A stretch of DNA of 64,000 nt from Candidatus Poribacteria bacterium (GCA_018644665.1 JABGQA010000074.1:1-64000); one strand, 5' to 3'; shown: positions 8,186-16,881, counted from the stretch's first letter. Made by a program: numbers and translations. The notes: generated by a model not told the origin, from the letters alone.

Positions 8186-8953
8186 ATGCACAACAGGCAG
8201 AAGGCTGTGTTCTTCGCCCTGGGGTGTGCGTTCGTCGTCGTCGGGCAGGCGGTGACGGGGGGGCTCGTAGTCTCGCGCGCTAAAGCCCAGGCGGGGCTGC
8301 GCGACGCGGAGTTCGACACGCTCACCGTTCGCCACCTTACGATCATCGATCCAGGCAGTAGCCAACCTGGCGTTGGGCTGGGGGCGCAGCCCGACGGGAG
8401 CGGCTACGTCAACGTCTATCAGGCAGATGGGATGCCGGGCGTGACTCTCGGCGTGTCCGAAGCTGGCGGCATGACGAGCGTCTTCCAAGACGGCGGCCGG
8501 ATGGCTGCGGCAGTGGCGGCCTCGCCGATCGGAGGCGGCGCCATCTTCGTCACGGACACAGACGGTGCTGTCGCCGCAAGCATGGGCACGGGGACAACTG
8601 GCAAGGGCATGGTGACGGTATACCACGCGCCGGGCGTTCCTGCCGCTGCGTTAGCAGTGGTGCCGACAGGAGGCGTTGTTGGCATCTCAATGCCGGACGG
8701 CACGCTCGCCGTGAGCGTGGCCGTCAATGCGGGCGGCGGGTTCCTAGACGTGTATCACCCCAACGGTAAGCCGGCGGCGGGAGTAGGAGCGGCGGACGGC
8801 TTTGGCGCTCTCGCAGTTGCCGGGTCTGACGGCAACCCTCGCGTTACGGTAGGAGCGGACTCGGACGGCGGGGTGTTGACGATCCACCGAGCTGACGGGG
8901 CCGCTGCGGGCGGCGTGGGCGTGGACTCCGACGGTGAATTCGTGGCGTGGTAG
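8186..8953 (+). CDS. Exported Gly-rich repeat protein
   Basis: A 255-residue protein. Residues 8-35 form a hydrophobic signal or anchor (FFALGCAFVVVGQAVTGGLVV). A short strand (FDTLTVRHLTIIDP) follows, then about eight repeats of 22-24 residues with the pattern GG.l.V....G.paa.vgv...G, to the C-terminus at FVAW. Such repeats suggest a beta-solenoid or stacked-strand structure displayed outside the cytoplasm. A TTGACA lies at 8112 and a GGCTAAGGGTTAG motif at 8132, both upstream. The function is unknown. Confidence 0.65.
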   Translation: MHNRQKAVFFALGCAFVVVGQAVTGGLVVSRAKAQAGLRDAEFDTLTVRHLTIIDPGSSQPGVGLGAQPDGSGYVNVYQADGMPGVTLGVSEAGGMTSVFQDGGRMAAAVAASPIGGGAIFVTDTDGAVAASMGTGTTGKGMVTVYHAPGVPAAALAVVPTGGVVGISMPDGTLAVSVAVNAGGGFLDVYHPNGKPAAGVGAADGFGALAVAGSDGNPRVTVGADSDGGVLTIHRADGAAAGGVGVDSDGEFVAW

Positions 8954-9049
8954 CCCGAGCGGCGCAGGCGGTTCAGGCGGAGGCGCGTCACTAGTGCCAG
9001 ATGTCGACTCGCCCTTGGCTCTGTGCGGGCAACCGGGAGTGGACGGGAC

Positions 9050-9499
9050 ATGAAACACGTGCGGGCGGGCCGTGTTCTTGGCTGCTTGACGGGCTACGCG
9101 CTCGTTGGCGTCGTAGGGGGAAGGGCAGCAGCCGCTGCGACGGGCCACCCAAGCGGGGCAACAGGTTGGCTAGTCCTCGTGATGTTGGGGGTGGTGGGCT
9201 TTTGCGCAGCAACCGATCGGATGGGATGGGGCGCGGGCCGGAGGGTTGCCTTCGTGCTGCTATGTTGGCTCGCGCACGCCCTTCTGTCGCTGGCCGCAGT
9301 GTTCGCGCTCGGCCTGCCGTTGAAGGCGCTCGGGCTGCTGCGTAACGTCCCTGAGCACATGCAGCTGTTCGAGATGGCGCACACGTTCGCCGGCGCATTG
9401 CCAGTTCTGGCGTTCGCCATGACGAGATCGCGCCTGTTCATGCGCCAGAGTGCCGGAGACGCGAGCAGCGGCACACATGGCGAGGCCGCTGACTGCTGA
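9050..9499 (+). CDS. Multi-pass membrane protein, unknown
   Basis: A 149-residue protein from ATG 9050 (MKHVRAGRVLG). About four hydrophobic segments are visible: near 8-25, 38-55, 64-88 and 108-122. No family is recognised. The stop lies 13 bases before the next gene, so the two are probably co-transcribed. Confidence 0.5.
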   Translation: MKHVRAGRVLGCLTGYALVGVVGGRAAAAATGHPSGATGWLVLVMLGVVGFCAATDRMGWGAGRRVAFVLLCWLAHALLSLAAVFALGLPLKALGLLRNVPEHMQLFEMAHTFAGALPVLAFAMTRSRLFMRQSAGDASSGTHGEAADC

Positions 9500-9512
9500 A
9501 GCGGAGGCGGAA

Positions 9513-10208
9513 GTGAACTGTCAGCATCCGTTACTCGTGCATCCACTCTTCGTGCAAGCCGTCGGCGGCATCGTGGGCGGCGGCGCTCTGGGTGCCCTGA
9601 TGGCGTTCTTTTCGTCCAGGTGGCAGCGCAGGCAACGAGAGGCGGAGATCAGATTCGCCCTCGCTGACCGCATCGCCAGGGCCACTGAGGGCATGATCGC
9701 CGGCGTTGCGCTGGCCAATGCACGTGCCAAGGGCTTCGAGGAAGCCGAGCCGAGCGCACGCACGGAACAGGGAGACAGCGCGGCACGTGCGGGCAGTGCA
9801 GCCCTAGCAGTGCTTGAGCCGTATCGGGCGGCATGGGAAGGAGAGCGGCTGGTAGTCGCTTCCGCGCTGACGAGTTACTACCGGAACGACTGCCTGGTTG
9901 AGGACTGGGCGGGCCTAGGAGAGGCGATGCATGCTTTCACAGGGCTCTCCATACTCTCACCGGGGACACCTGAAAGCGCGCGGGCCAAACACGCCGAAAC
10001 ACTGCGCGCCCGTCTGGGCGATCGCGTGGACGAAGACACCTACAGGGCGCTGGCGGGCGGCGTCGTCCAGTTCGACGCCACGAACGCCGCTGCCGCCCTG
10101 GCGCAGATCGTGCACGGCGATGCGTGGAACAAGGGCCGTGATGCTCTCCAAGGCTGGCGCAATGACATCCTGCGAGACGTGCTGGAGCAGCGTCTGCGCT
10201 TCAGGTGA
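9513..10208 (+). CDS. Single-pass membrane protein with cytoplasmic helical domain
   Basis: A 231-residue frame from GTG 9513 with GGAGG upstream. A longer frame starts at 9450 but overlaps the previous gene. Residues about 10-32 form one transmembrane helix (GGIVGGGALGALMAFF) followed by RWQRRQREAE. The remaining ~190 residues are helical and soluble, with no known motif. The organisation resembles many small anchored proteins in prophage-like regions. The function is unknown. Confidence 0.55.
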   Translation: MNCQHPLLVHPLFVQAVGGIVGGGALGALMAFFSSRWQRRQREAEIRFALADRIARATEGMIAGVALANARAKGFEEAEPSARTEQGDSAARAGSAALAVLEPYRAAWEGERLVVASALTSYYRNDCLVEDWAGLGEAMHAFTGLSILSPGTPESARAKHAETLRARLGDRVDEDTYRALAGGVVQFDATNAAAALAQIVHGDAWNKGRDALQGWRNDILRDVLEQRLRFR

Positions 10209-10341
10209 GTCTCCACGTTTGTGCGCGGGCCATCAGCTTGGGGCGGGCGAGGAGATTCAGATTCGGTGACGAGCCCGCGGAAGCCGAGCTCTCGGAAGGC
10301 TTCGGCACGGTGCCCTAACCGCTGCGGGAAGGAGACAACTG

Positions 10342-10971
10342 ATGCGCAGGGCCCTCGCGATGCTGTTCGTGCTGGCGGCGCTCGGATGCGGGGAGGACGA
10401 ACTCAACCCGTGCCTCGACTTCGATCAAGTGCAGGTTGGGATGTCGGAGGCGCAGGTGCGTGAGCTGTTCGGGCCGCCGTATCGCCTCTACGACCACGCG
10501 GCCACGGGCGCGCCTGGCGAGATAGCGTGGGAGTATGTCTGCGCGGATACCACGTCCGACGGGCTCGTCGTGATGTTCAGTGACGGGGCCGTCGCGGAAT
10601 TCGGCGTAGGCGTGTCTCCCCAGCTGCCCGCGGTGGCCAAGCGCTCATGGGACTGGGATCCGAACGAGGGCAGCGACGAGAACGCCGCCGACATCACGCG
10701 CGTAGAAATCCAGCCGGTAGGGCGCGTGGAGGGCGGCTGGGGCTACACCTACCGCCTCAGCCTCCACAGCAACTCCGACATCACGCTTCGGGTGAAAGTC
10801 ACGATTGAATGGTGGGATGCGTCGGACTTCACTGTTCATTCGGAGACGATTGAGGATGTGCTCTTGGTTGCAGGAAGAGAACAGCGCGCAAGCGGAGCGG
10901 CCGTCATCCCACGCGACATCGCGGATCGGATCGTGGCCCCCGTTGTGGGCTGGGAATGGCAACGTGCATGA
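10342..10971 (+). CDS. Lipoprotein with BamE/SmpA-like domain
   Basis: A 209-residue lipoprotein with a signal peptide ending in LAALGC (lipid Cys near 17). Residues about 27-85 follow the BamE/OmlA pattern (VQVGMSEAQVRELFGPPYRLYDH, then aromatic-rich strands with WEYVC and VMFSDGAVAEF). The C-terminal ~110 residues are beta-rich and resemble an extracellular beta-sandwich (YRLSLHSNSDITLRVKVTIEWW). It is cargo gene 6 and precedes another lipoprotein by 35 bases. A similar fold occurs in many unrelated exported proteins, so BamE function is not implied. Confidence 0.65.
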   Translation: MRRALAMLFVLAALGCGEDELNPCLDFDQVQVGMSEAQVRELFGPPYRLYDHAATGAPGEIAWEYVCADTTSDGLVVMFSDGAVAEFGVGVSPQLPAVAKRSWDWDPNEGSDENAADITRVEIQPVGRVEGGWGYTYRLSLHSNSDITLRVKVTIEWWDASDFTVHSETIEDVLLVAGREQRASGAAVIPRDIADRIVAPVVGWEWQRA

Positions 10972-11006
10972 CGGAGACGCACTCCGCCCGTGGAGGGAGG
11001 CCCTGG

Positions 11007-11552
11007 ATGCGGACAGCAATCGCCCTGCTAGTAACACTCTCCGCCGTCGGCTGTGGCGACTACGGCGACGCCGTCACACCCGACACCGTTGATCCCTACG
11101 CTGTCGCACGTCCTGACGTCCTGCTGCTTGAATGGGAGGCCCGGGGAGCGATCCCCGCCGCCGATGTGAACCGCGACGGCACGGTGGACATTTTCGATCT
11201 CATCATCGTCGCCCAGAGCTACGGCCAGGACGTCATCGTCGAGGATCCGCCTGTCAGGTTAGACAGTCTTGAGCTCAAGCGGCTGAGCGACACCACGTGG
11301 TCGTATAAGCTGACGGCGACGAACACGACTCCTGTCGCCATGGAGGCCTGGTTTGTGTCGCGTCTGTTCGACGAGGAGGGATTCTTCCTCGACGAAGACT
11401 TCCTCTACTTCGACATCGGCGAGCACGCGACTGTGACAGTCCGAGATACGATCAGGATCTCGCCCGCTCGGGACTACTTCAACGCAGACGGTATCCCGAT
11501 CTGGCGAGACGACAGCGACCCCATGGATGCACTTGCGTTCCATACCTTCTAG
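11007..11552 (+). CDS. Lipoprotein with dockerin-like calcium loop
   Basis: A 181-residue lipoprotein starting at ATG 11007 behind GGGAGG, with lipobox AVGC near residue 16. Residues 50-73 (AADVNRDGTVDIFDLIIVAQ) match one half of a type I dockerin/EF-hand calcium loop. Full dockerins have two such repeats and here only one is seen. The remainder (70-181) is beta-rich with FDEEGFFLDEDFLYFDIG. A truncated copy of this gene is at 7903-8046. It is probably anchored in the membrane; the partner is unknown. Confidence 0.65.
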   Translation: MRTAIALLVTLSAVGCGDYGDAVTPDTVDPYAVARPDVLLLEWEARGAIPAADVNRDGTVDIFDLIIVAQSYGQDVIVEDPPVRLDSLELKRLSDTTWSYKLTATNTTPVAMEAWFVSRLFDEEGFFLDEDFLYFDIGEHATVTVRDTIRISPARDYFNADGIPIWRDDSDPMDALAFHTF

Positions 11553-11894
11553 GCTTAGGCGGATTCATCCATCGACACGCATATCGCACGATCTCAGCCA
11601 CACTGAATCCGGGCACCCTGGAGTCCACGGACGCGCGTGTCCGCGCGCCTTCTGTCGCGGCGCGCGCCGACCGTCAGCGCACCGATACCATCGTCTGTAT
11701 CGTCTGTGTCGTCGCGAAGCCGTTCGTGGCAGGGGTTCGCGCGCCGACGACAGCCTCGCAGCATTGTCGCAAGGCGACGGTAAACCGTCGGCGGCGGGCG
11801 CCGTTCATCTGAGACAGGGGAAGCGCGTCCGATCAACGCGCGCGGGAGGGGCTACCTCCTCTCCCGCTGCCCCGACTTGGTGGAGGTAGACACC
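11553..11894. other. 342-base intergenic region with palindrome and TCGTCTGT repeats
   Basis: No convincing gene is seen. A 16-base palindrome CGACGGTAAACCGTCG sits at 11775-11790, about 105 bases before the next gene. Near 11690, ATCGTCTGT occurs twice in tandem followed by GTCGTC. The region separates the cargo genes from the replication block, so it is a reasonable place for a promoter, operator or origin. Confidence 0.5.
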
Positions 11895-12848
11895 GTGCCC
11901 CCCGAATACGGCCTGACTGTCGCACCCACGCTGTCCTACTTGGCTGAGCAACGCTGCCCGCACGTCCCGCCCTGTCACACGGGGATGGCGAGCCCGTCTC
12001 CCGCGGACGATCCGCAGACGGAGGACACGCCCGCTCCAGGCTCGTTCCTGTTCGAGGACGCCCCGGAACCCGACCACATATGCCTCGGCGCGATGCACGC
12101 CTCTCTATTGCATCATGCCACTCAACGCGGGCTCCATCCCCCGTGGGGAGTGGACGCGCACGGCTGCGACGCCGCGGCCTCGACCGAGACCGCGGTGTGG
12201 GACTGGGCGACCACGCTTCCGCTTCCGCTTGGCTGTGGCGCCATCGCCGAGTGGCGCGCGGGCTATCGCGGCGACGACGGCACGGCCCTCTGCCCGCAGA
12301 TCCCCGCTCTCTCCGACGACCCTCGGGCCCAAGCCGGGCTGATTCTGCATCGCAGGGCCGCCAGCTGCGCGGTGCGGCTGTTCGGGCTGGTGGAATCCGA
12401 TCTTGCCGCGATGACCTTCGAGCAGATGGGGGAGTCGTCCTTCGAGCAGATGGAGGCCCGGGCGATGTATACCTGGGCGGACCCGTTGCTCCAGATCGAA
12501 GGCCGCACGATCGCTGACGGGGAACCCATCGCTCGCGCACTCGCGCGGTGGTATCACCGGAAGCTCCTGGGCAAGAACCTGCCGGGGCGCCCACGCGGGA
12601 GCCTTGCATTCGAGTCAAGAGACGACTTCCTGCGCAAGACCGCGCTCGCCTTCAGGAGTGTCCAGGACAGCGGAGAGACGCCGACGGTGGAGCGAGTCGC
12701 CGAAGCGATCCGCGCCAAGCGTCTCTGCGGGCCTGTCATCATGAGCCCGCGCACGTTTCGCCGTTGCCGCGAAGGTTACGGCTACGTAGGCTTCAAGGAG
12801 CTGCAAGCCGACCCGCGCTTCCGCGCCATGCTGGCCGCCCTGCCCTGA
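11895..12848 (+). CDS. Element protein of unknown function, upstream of replication genes
   Basis: A 317-residue frame from GTG 11895 with GGAGGT seven bases upstream; a TTG at 11877 is an alternative. The N-terminus has several Cys/His/Pro residues and acidic stretches. The middle contains CAVRLFGLVESDLAAMTFEQMGE. The C-terminal ~90 residues are basic and helical (DDFLRKTALAFRSVQ, VAEAIRAKRL, SPRTFRRCREGYGYVGFKELQ) and may bind DNA. The position ahead of the XRE regulator and primase suggests a role in replication or regulation, but I recognise no family. Confidence 0.6.
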   Translation: MPPEYGLTVAPTLSYLAEQRCPHVPPCHTGMASPSPADDPQTEDTPAPGSFLFEDAPEPDHICLGAMHASLLHHATQRGLHPPWGVDAHGCDAAASTETAVWDWATTLPLPLGCGAIAEWRAGYRGDDGTALCPQIPALSDDPRAQAGLILHRRAASCAVRLFGLVESDLAAMTFEQMGESSFEQMEARAMYTWADPLLQIEGRTIADGEPIARALARWYHRKLLGKNLPGRPRGSLAFESRDDFLRKTALAFRSVQDSGETPTVERVAEAIRAKRLCGPVIMSPRTFRRCREGYGYVGFKELQADPRFRAMLAALP

Positions 12849-12932
12849 TTTCTGTCCGCCTGCCCGAATAGGTAGTCATAGCCCGCACTTGCGTAGCCGC
12901 GATTGTCGTCCGTGTCAGACGTCATTTTCTCT

Positions 12933-12957
12933 GCTCTCCTTTACCCGTAAGGAGAGC
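12933..12957 (+). promoter_or_regulatory. Inverted repeat covering the ribosome site of the XRE gene
   Basis: GCTCTCCTT (12933-12941) and AAGGAGAGC (12949-12957) form a perfect 9 bp hairpin with a 7-base loop. The right arm contains the AAGGAG ribosome site used by the ATG at 12963. As RNA it would hide the ribosome site; as DNA it could be a dimer operator. Confidence 0.6.
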
Positions 12958-12962
12958 ACGCC

Positions 12963-13199
12963 ATGCAGGCACAGCGACTACGGCAGATCCGTAACAGGAA
13001 CGCCCTCACGCAGACACAGCTCGGAGCCGCCGCCGGGATGGCGGCGTCCGCCGTGTCCGGCATCGAGCGCGGCTTCGTGCGCCCCTCCGCCGCACGCGCT
13101 CATGCCATCGCCGAGGCCCTCGGCGTGGCGGTGGAAGACGTAGAGGAGCTGCGCGAGGCCGTCCGCTACCACGCGAGACGGGGGCGCGACGATGGGTAA
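12963..13199 (+). CDS. XRE/Cro-CI family transcriptional regulator
   Basis: A 78-residue protein that is almost entirely a helix-turn-helix domain: RLRQIRNRNALTQTQLGAAAGMAASAVSGIERG, with the recognition helix near 28-38. It is the expected size for a stand-alone Cro-type regulator of a mobile element. The start follows AAGGAG by eight bases, inside a strong hairpin that may control its translation. The stop overlaps the primase-helicase start by eight bases, so the two genes are translationally coupled. Confidence 0.88.
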   Translation: MQAQRLRQIRNRNALTQTQLGAAAGMAASAVSGIERGFVRPSAARAHAIAEALGVAVEDVEELREAVRYHARRGRDDG

Positions 13200-15741
13200 T
13201 GCACAGCAGCTCCTCGACGCATTACATCGCGGCGGCCAAGCTGCCTACGCATGGCAGCTTGGGGAGCGGCGCGCCACTTGGTGGCACGTCGGCGGCACCC
13301 TCCCGATAATCGCCGATTCCGCCTACTTCGGCGTCCACCCCACCACGTCGAAACGGGGGCCGAATCAGCGCGCGCGCGTCAACGACATCGCGGCGATCAA
13401 CACGGTGTATGCCGACATCGACTCGGATCCGTCGGGGGGCAAGGAGGCCGCGCTGCAGCATGTGCGCGGGCTCTCGACGTGTCCGTCGGTAGTCGTGGAC
13501 TCCGGCGGGGGCTACCACTGCTACTGGCTTCTCGCCCGGACGTTTGCGATTGCGTCCGACGCCGAGCGGGAAAGGGCGAAGCGCCTGCAGCGCGCGTGGG
13601 CCGTCTGCGTAGGCGGCGATCCAGCGGCCAGCGACCTGGCCCGCGTTCTCCGGCTCCCCGGCACTCTCAACCACAAATACGATCCGGCGCGGCCGGTGCG
13701 CATCCTCACGGCGGACTTCGGCCTCACCTACGAGATGGCGTCGCTCGAACGCGAGGCGCACGGCCCAACGAGCGGGGGCGACAACCTTGCGCCAGCTGGT
13801 AGTGTCCGCTACGCCGACGCGGCATTGCGCGACGAAGTGGCGGCAGTGCGAGGAGCGGCGAAGGGCACGCGCAACTGCGTGCTGAACCGGGCGGCGTTTT
13901 CACTGGGCACCCTTGTTGGTGCCGGGGCCCTCGGGCGTGGTGATGTCGAGCGCGAGCTCCTCACGGCGGCCAGTATGTGCGGACTCCAGTCCGCCGAGGC
14001 GATTGCGACGATGAAGTCTGGGCTCGACGCGGGAGAGGGTTCCCCCAGAGCCCTGCCCAGTGCCGGCCCGCCCAGCATCGCCGCCGCTCCGTCGGCGGAT
14101 GCGCCTCCGCGCAAGGAGCCAAAGCAGGCCGATCGTCTGATCGAGATCGCGGAAGCCGTGACGCTCTTCCACGACCAACACGACACGGCCTACGCGCGGT
14201 TCGCCGTAGGCGATCACTCAGAAACGTGGCCCGTCAGATCGTCTACGTTCCGTTCCTGGCTGGCCCGGGCCTACCACATGAGCGAGGGCTCCGCACCGAA
14301 CAGTGACGCTCTAGTCGCTTCTCGCCACGTGATAGAGGGCCGCGCGCGCTTTGGGGCTGAACGTCACGGCCTGCACACGCGCGTGGCGCGGAGCGAAGGT
14401 GCAATCTGGATCGATCTTGCGGATGAACGTTGGCGGGCGATCCGGGTTGGGGATGGTGAATGGGACATCGCGGACGAGCCGCCACTCGTGTTCCGGCGCT
14501 TCGCTCATCAACAAGCGCAAGTCGATCCCTCCCGCGACGGCGATCTAGGCCTCCTGGCGAAGTATCTGCCGGTAGAGGACGCGGACGACATGCTGCTGCT
14601 GCTCGTATACGTGGTGGCGGCTCTGATCCCTGACACCCCGCGGCCAGCCCTGATTCTGCACGGCACGCAAGGCTCGGGCAAATCGACAGCGTTTCGCGTC
14701 CTGAAGTGTCTGCTTGATCCCTCCGCGATCGAAATGTGCACGCTACCCCGCGCCGAGCGCGAACTTGTGCAACTGCTTTCGCACCACTACTTCGTGGCCT
14801 TCGACAATCTCGGGATGATCCCGGACTGGGCGTCGGACGCCCTATGTCGCGCGGTGACGGGAGGCGGCTTCTCGAAGCGTGCGCTGTTCACCGATGACGA
14901 CGATGTCATCTACAGCTTTCGTCGAGCCGTGGGCCTGAACGGCGTCAGCGTTGCGGCGACGCGTCCCGATCTCTTGGATCGCGCGATCCTCATTGGGCTG
15001 GAGCGGATTGCCCCTGGAGAGCGGAGGCCCGAGGCGGAGCTCTGGCCGGAGTTTGCGCGAGATCGCCCGCGCATCTTGGGCGGCATCCTCGACACACTAG
15101 CACGTGCGTTCGAACTGTATCCAGCCGTCGAAACGGATCGGCTCCCTCGCATGGCGGACTTCGCCCGATGGGGCATCGCGATCACGCGCGCGATGGGCGC
15201 AAGCGACGGCGACTTCTTGACGGCGTTCAGCGGGAACGTCGGCCGCATCAACGATGAGGTGCTTCAAGGGCATCCAGTCGCCGCAGCCGTCGTAGACATG
15301 ATGGCGGAGCGCGAGGAGTGGGTAGGTACGCCGACGGAGCTGTTCGGCGAACTCACCACCGTGGCCGCCCGATTGAAGATTGAACACGCCGAGGGGTTCC
15401 CCAAGACGGCGCACTGGGTAACGCGTCGCATGGCGGAAGTGGCGCCCTACCTTGCCGACGCGGGCATAACGTTCCGCCGAGCGCATGGGACGGTGAACAC
15501 CATCACGCTCAGCTCGATCGCCGACGATGCCCGTGGGGATGGCGGAGATGCCGCCGCGGTATCGTCGGGATCGGGATCGTCCTGTGGCGGGCGTCCCGAC
15601 GATACGGACGATGCAGACGATAGAATCCCTGCCTCCACGGGGGAGGATGATGACGCGCGCGCGGAGCGCGTGGCCATCCAGGAAGCGGCGCGCGAAGACG
15701 AGGCGCGTTATCGAACGGCAATGTCAGGAAGGGGCCAGTAA
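13192..15741 (+). CDS. Primase-polymerase/helicase fusion (replication initiator)
   Basis: An 849-residue replication protein. Residues about 20-200 are an archaeo-eukaryotic-type primase domain: metal-binding D75-I-D77 in VYADIDSD, GYH109CYW, and RLPGTLNHK near 154-162. Residues about 205-285 look like a primase C-terminal helical domain (KGTRNCVLNRAAFSLG). From about 460 there is a D5/SF3-like helicase ATPase with Walker A HGTQGSGKST near 490, Walker B VAFDNL near 538, and a later N...AATRPDLLDRA motif. The C-terminus ends in an acidic linker (DDTDDADDR). It is predicted to prime and unwind the excised element. It overlaps the XRE gene and runs directly into the next gene. Confidence 0.88.
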   Translation: MGNAQQLLDALHRGGQAAYAWQLGERRATWWHVGGTLPIIADSAYFGVHPTTSKRGPNQRARVNDIAAINTVYADIDSDPSGGKEAALQHVRGLSTCPSVVVDSGGGYHCYWLLARTFAIASDAERERAKRLQRAWAVCVGGDPAASDLARVLRLPGTLNHKYDPARPVRILTADFGLTYEMASLEREAHGPTSGGDNLAPAGSVRYADAALRDEVAAVRGAAKGTRNCVLNRAAFSLGTLVGAGALGRGDVERELLTAASMCGLQSAEAIATMKSGLDAGEGSPRALPSAGPPSIAAAPSADAPPRKEPKQADRLIEIAEAVTLFHDQHDTAYARFAVGDHSETWPVRSSTFRSWLARAYHMSEGSAPNSDALVASRHVIEGRARFGAERHGLHTRVARSEGAIWIDLADERWRAIRVGDGEWDIADEPPLVFRRFAHQQAQVDPSRDGDLGLLAKYLPVEDADDMLLLLVYVVAALIPDTPRPALILHGTQGSGKSTAFRVLKCLLDPSAIEMCTLPRAERELVQLLSHHYFVAFDNLGMIPDWASDALCRAVTGGGFSKRALFTDDDDVIYSFRRAVGLNGVSVAATRPDLLDRAILIGLERIAPGERRPEAELWPEFARDRPRILGGILDTLARAFELYPAVETDRLPRMADFARWGIAITRAMGASDGDFLTAFSGNVGRINDEVLQGHPVAAAVVDMMAEREEWVGTPTELFGELTTVAARLKIEHAEGFPKTAHWVTRRMAEVAPYLADAGITFRRAHGTVNTITLSSIADDARGDGGDAAAVSSGSGSSCGGRPDDTDDADDRIPASTGEDDDARAERVAIQEAAREDEARYRTAMSGRGQ

Positions 15742-16049
15742 TGGCGAACGTGAACATCACACGCTTCGAGTGGGAGAACGACGACAAGGCGTCGATCGAC
15801 ATCGACATCGGGCAGTCGCAATTCCTACACTGGAACGTGCGCCGATACCAGGGCGCCAACGGTGTGCGGCACTTCGTGAACCCGCCCGCGCGGAGAGTCG
15901 GCGACGACTACCACGACACGGTTGTGTTCCCGGCGACGCTCAAGGCGGCGGTGGACAAGGCGGCTCTCGACGCATTCGAGGCGGCGCGTAGGGCCCGCGA
16001 CGACGACGTGGACGCGGATACCGAAACCGATGATGACATCCCCTTCTGA
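15741..16049 (+). CDS. SpoVG-like protein with SSB-type acidic tip
   Basis: A 102-residue protein whose start overlaps the primase stop by one base (TAATG). Residues 4-80 follow a SpoVG-like layout: ITRFEWENDDKASIDIDI, then FVNPPARRVGDDYHDTVVFP and an A..AFEAARRA helix. SpoVG proteins bind nucleic acids. The last ten residues (DTETDDDIPF) match the acidic DDIPF tip by which bacterial SSB proteins recruit replication partners. It may therefore be the element's single-strand-binding or partner-recruiting protein. It is not a canonical OB-fold SSB as far as can be seen. Confidence 0.6.
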   Translation: MANVNITRFEWENDDKASIDIDIGQSQFLHWNVRRYQGANGVRHFVNPPARRVGDDYHDTVVFPATLKAAVDKAALDAFEAARRARDDDVDADTETDDDIPF

Positions 16050-16060
16050 AGGAGCATCGC

Positions 16061-16393
16061 ATGTCGGATGGCGTCGCCGATCAGCGCACGAACGAGGCAA
16101 TTGCGGGCGACTTCGGCGCGGACTACGGCGTCGTCCTCGCGCTAGGGGCGCTGCGAATCGCGCTGCGCTCGGACGATGTCAACACGCGGCTGACCGCCGC
16201 GGCTGCCATCCTCGCGCTCAACAAGGAGGGCGAGAGCGCACGCGTAGAGGTTGGGGCGGGCGTCATCACCATCTCTATTCCTGCTCGTGGACGGGCCGAC
16301 GACGAGGCCCGCCACACCCACGAGCTCGCCGGGAGCCCCGAGCGCGACGCCGCGGAGAGCGTCCCGGCCGGTTCACGAAGGGACAAGCCATGA
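16061..16393 (+). CDS. Small element protein, unknown
   Basis: A 110-residue protein with GGAG eight bases before ATG 16061. The N-terminal ~70 residues are helical (VLALGALRIALRSDDVNTRLTAAAAILALN, like an armadillo/HEAT-type pair). A strand (VEVGAGVITISIP) and a charged tail follow. The stop overlaps the next start in an ATGA. It belongs to the replication operon; the function is not recognised. Confidence 0.55.
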   Translation: MSDGVADQRTNEAIAGDFGADYGVVLALGALRIALRSDDVNTRLTAAAAILALNKEGESARVEVGAGVITISIPARGRADDEARHTHELAGSPERDAAESVPAGSRRDKP

Positions 16394-16785
16394 GCAACGC
16401 TGCGAGCCGTATTGACGGCGCGAAGACGGTGCGCGACGAGAGCGGCCGCTTCGTGAAGGGAAACCCGGGCGGGCCGGGGCGGCCGTGTCGGGCGGTTGAA
16501 ACGGACTACCTGCTCGCGCTATCGGACGCGGTGAGTATCGAGGACTGGCGAGGGATATGCCGTCGGGCCGTCCTAGACGCGCTCGACGGTGACGGCAAGG
16601 CGCGAGACTGGCTGACGGCGCTGCTCGTGCGGGACGCGCCTACGCTGATACAGATCCGGGCGGAGGAGCTCGCAGGTATCGACGGCCTGGCGACACGGGC
16701 GCTGATGCTCCGAGTCGAGGACGACTTCAGCAGGGCGCTGTCCGATCCGCTGGGCTTCGGGGACGACGCAGCAGGAGGCCCGTGA
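16390..16785 (+). CDS. DUF5681-like phage-associated protein
   Basis: A 131-residue protein. The N-terminus DESGRFVKGNPGGPGRP matches the GNPGG.GRP signature of DUF5681 proteins, which are common in phages and integrated elements and are sometimes found near terminases. The rest is helical (DWRGICRRAVLDALDGDGKARDWLTALL). It is translationally coupled (ATGA) to the preceding gene and is the last gene of the replication operon. The function is unknown. Confidence 0.65.
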   Translation: MSNAASRIDGAKTVRDESGRFVKGNPGGPGRPCRAVETDYLLALSDAVSIEDWRGICRRAVLDALDGDGKARDWLTALLVRDAPTLIQIRAEELAGIDGLATRALMLRVEDDFSRALSDPLGFGDDAAGGP

Positions 16786-16881
16786 AGGCGTTTCCGGGAG
16801 TCGGGTGGGCATCACCTAACGGACGAAACGAGCAAGGGCATGGCGGCGTCGGCAGCGGCCTAAAACGGGAGAGGAAGCACG

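Noticed and set aside
6883..11894. Integron-style gene cassette array suggested by GTTAGGT (7023), GTTAGGC (8140) and TTAGGCGG (11556)
   Set aside because: No integron integrase is present, matching RYYYAAC partners and imperfect inverted repeats typical of attC sites were not found, and spacing does not fit one site per gene.
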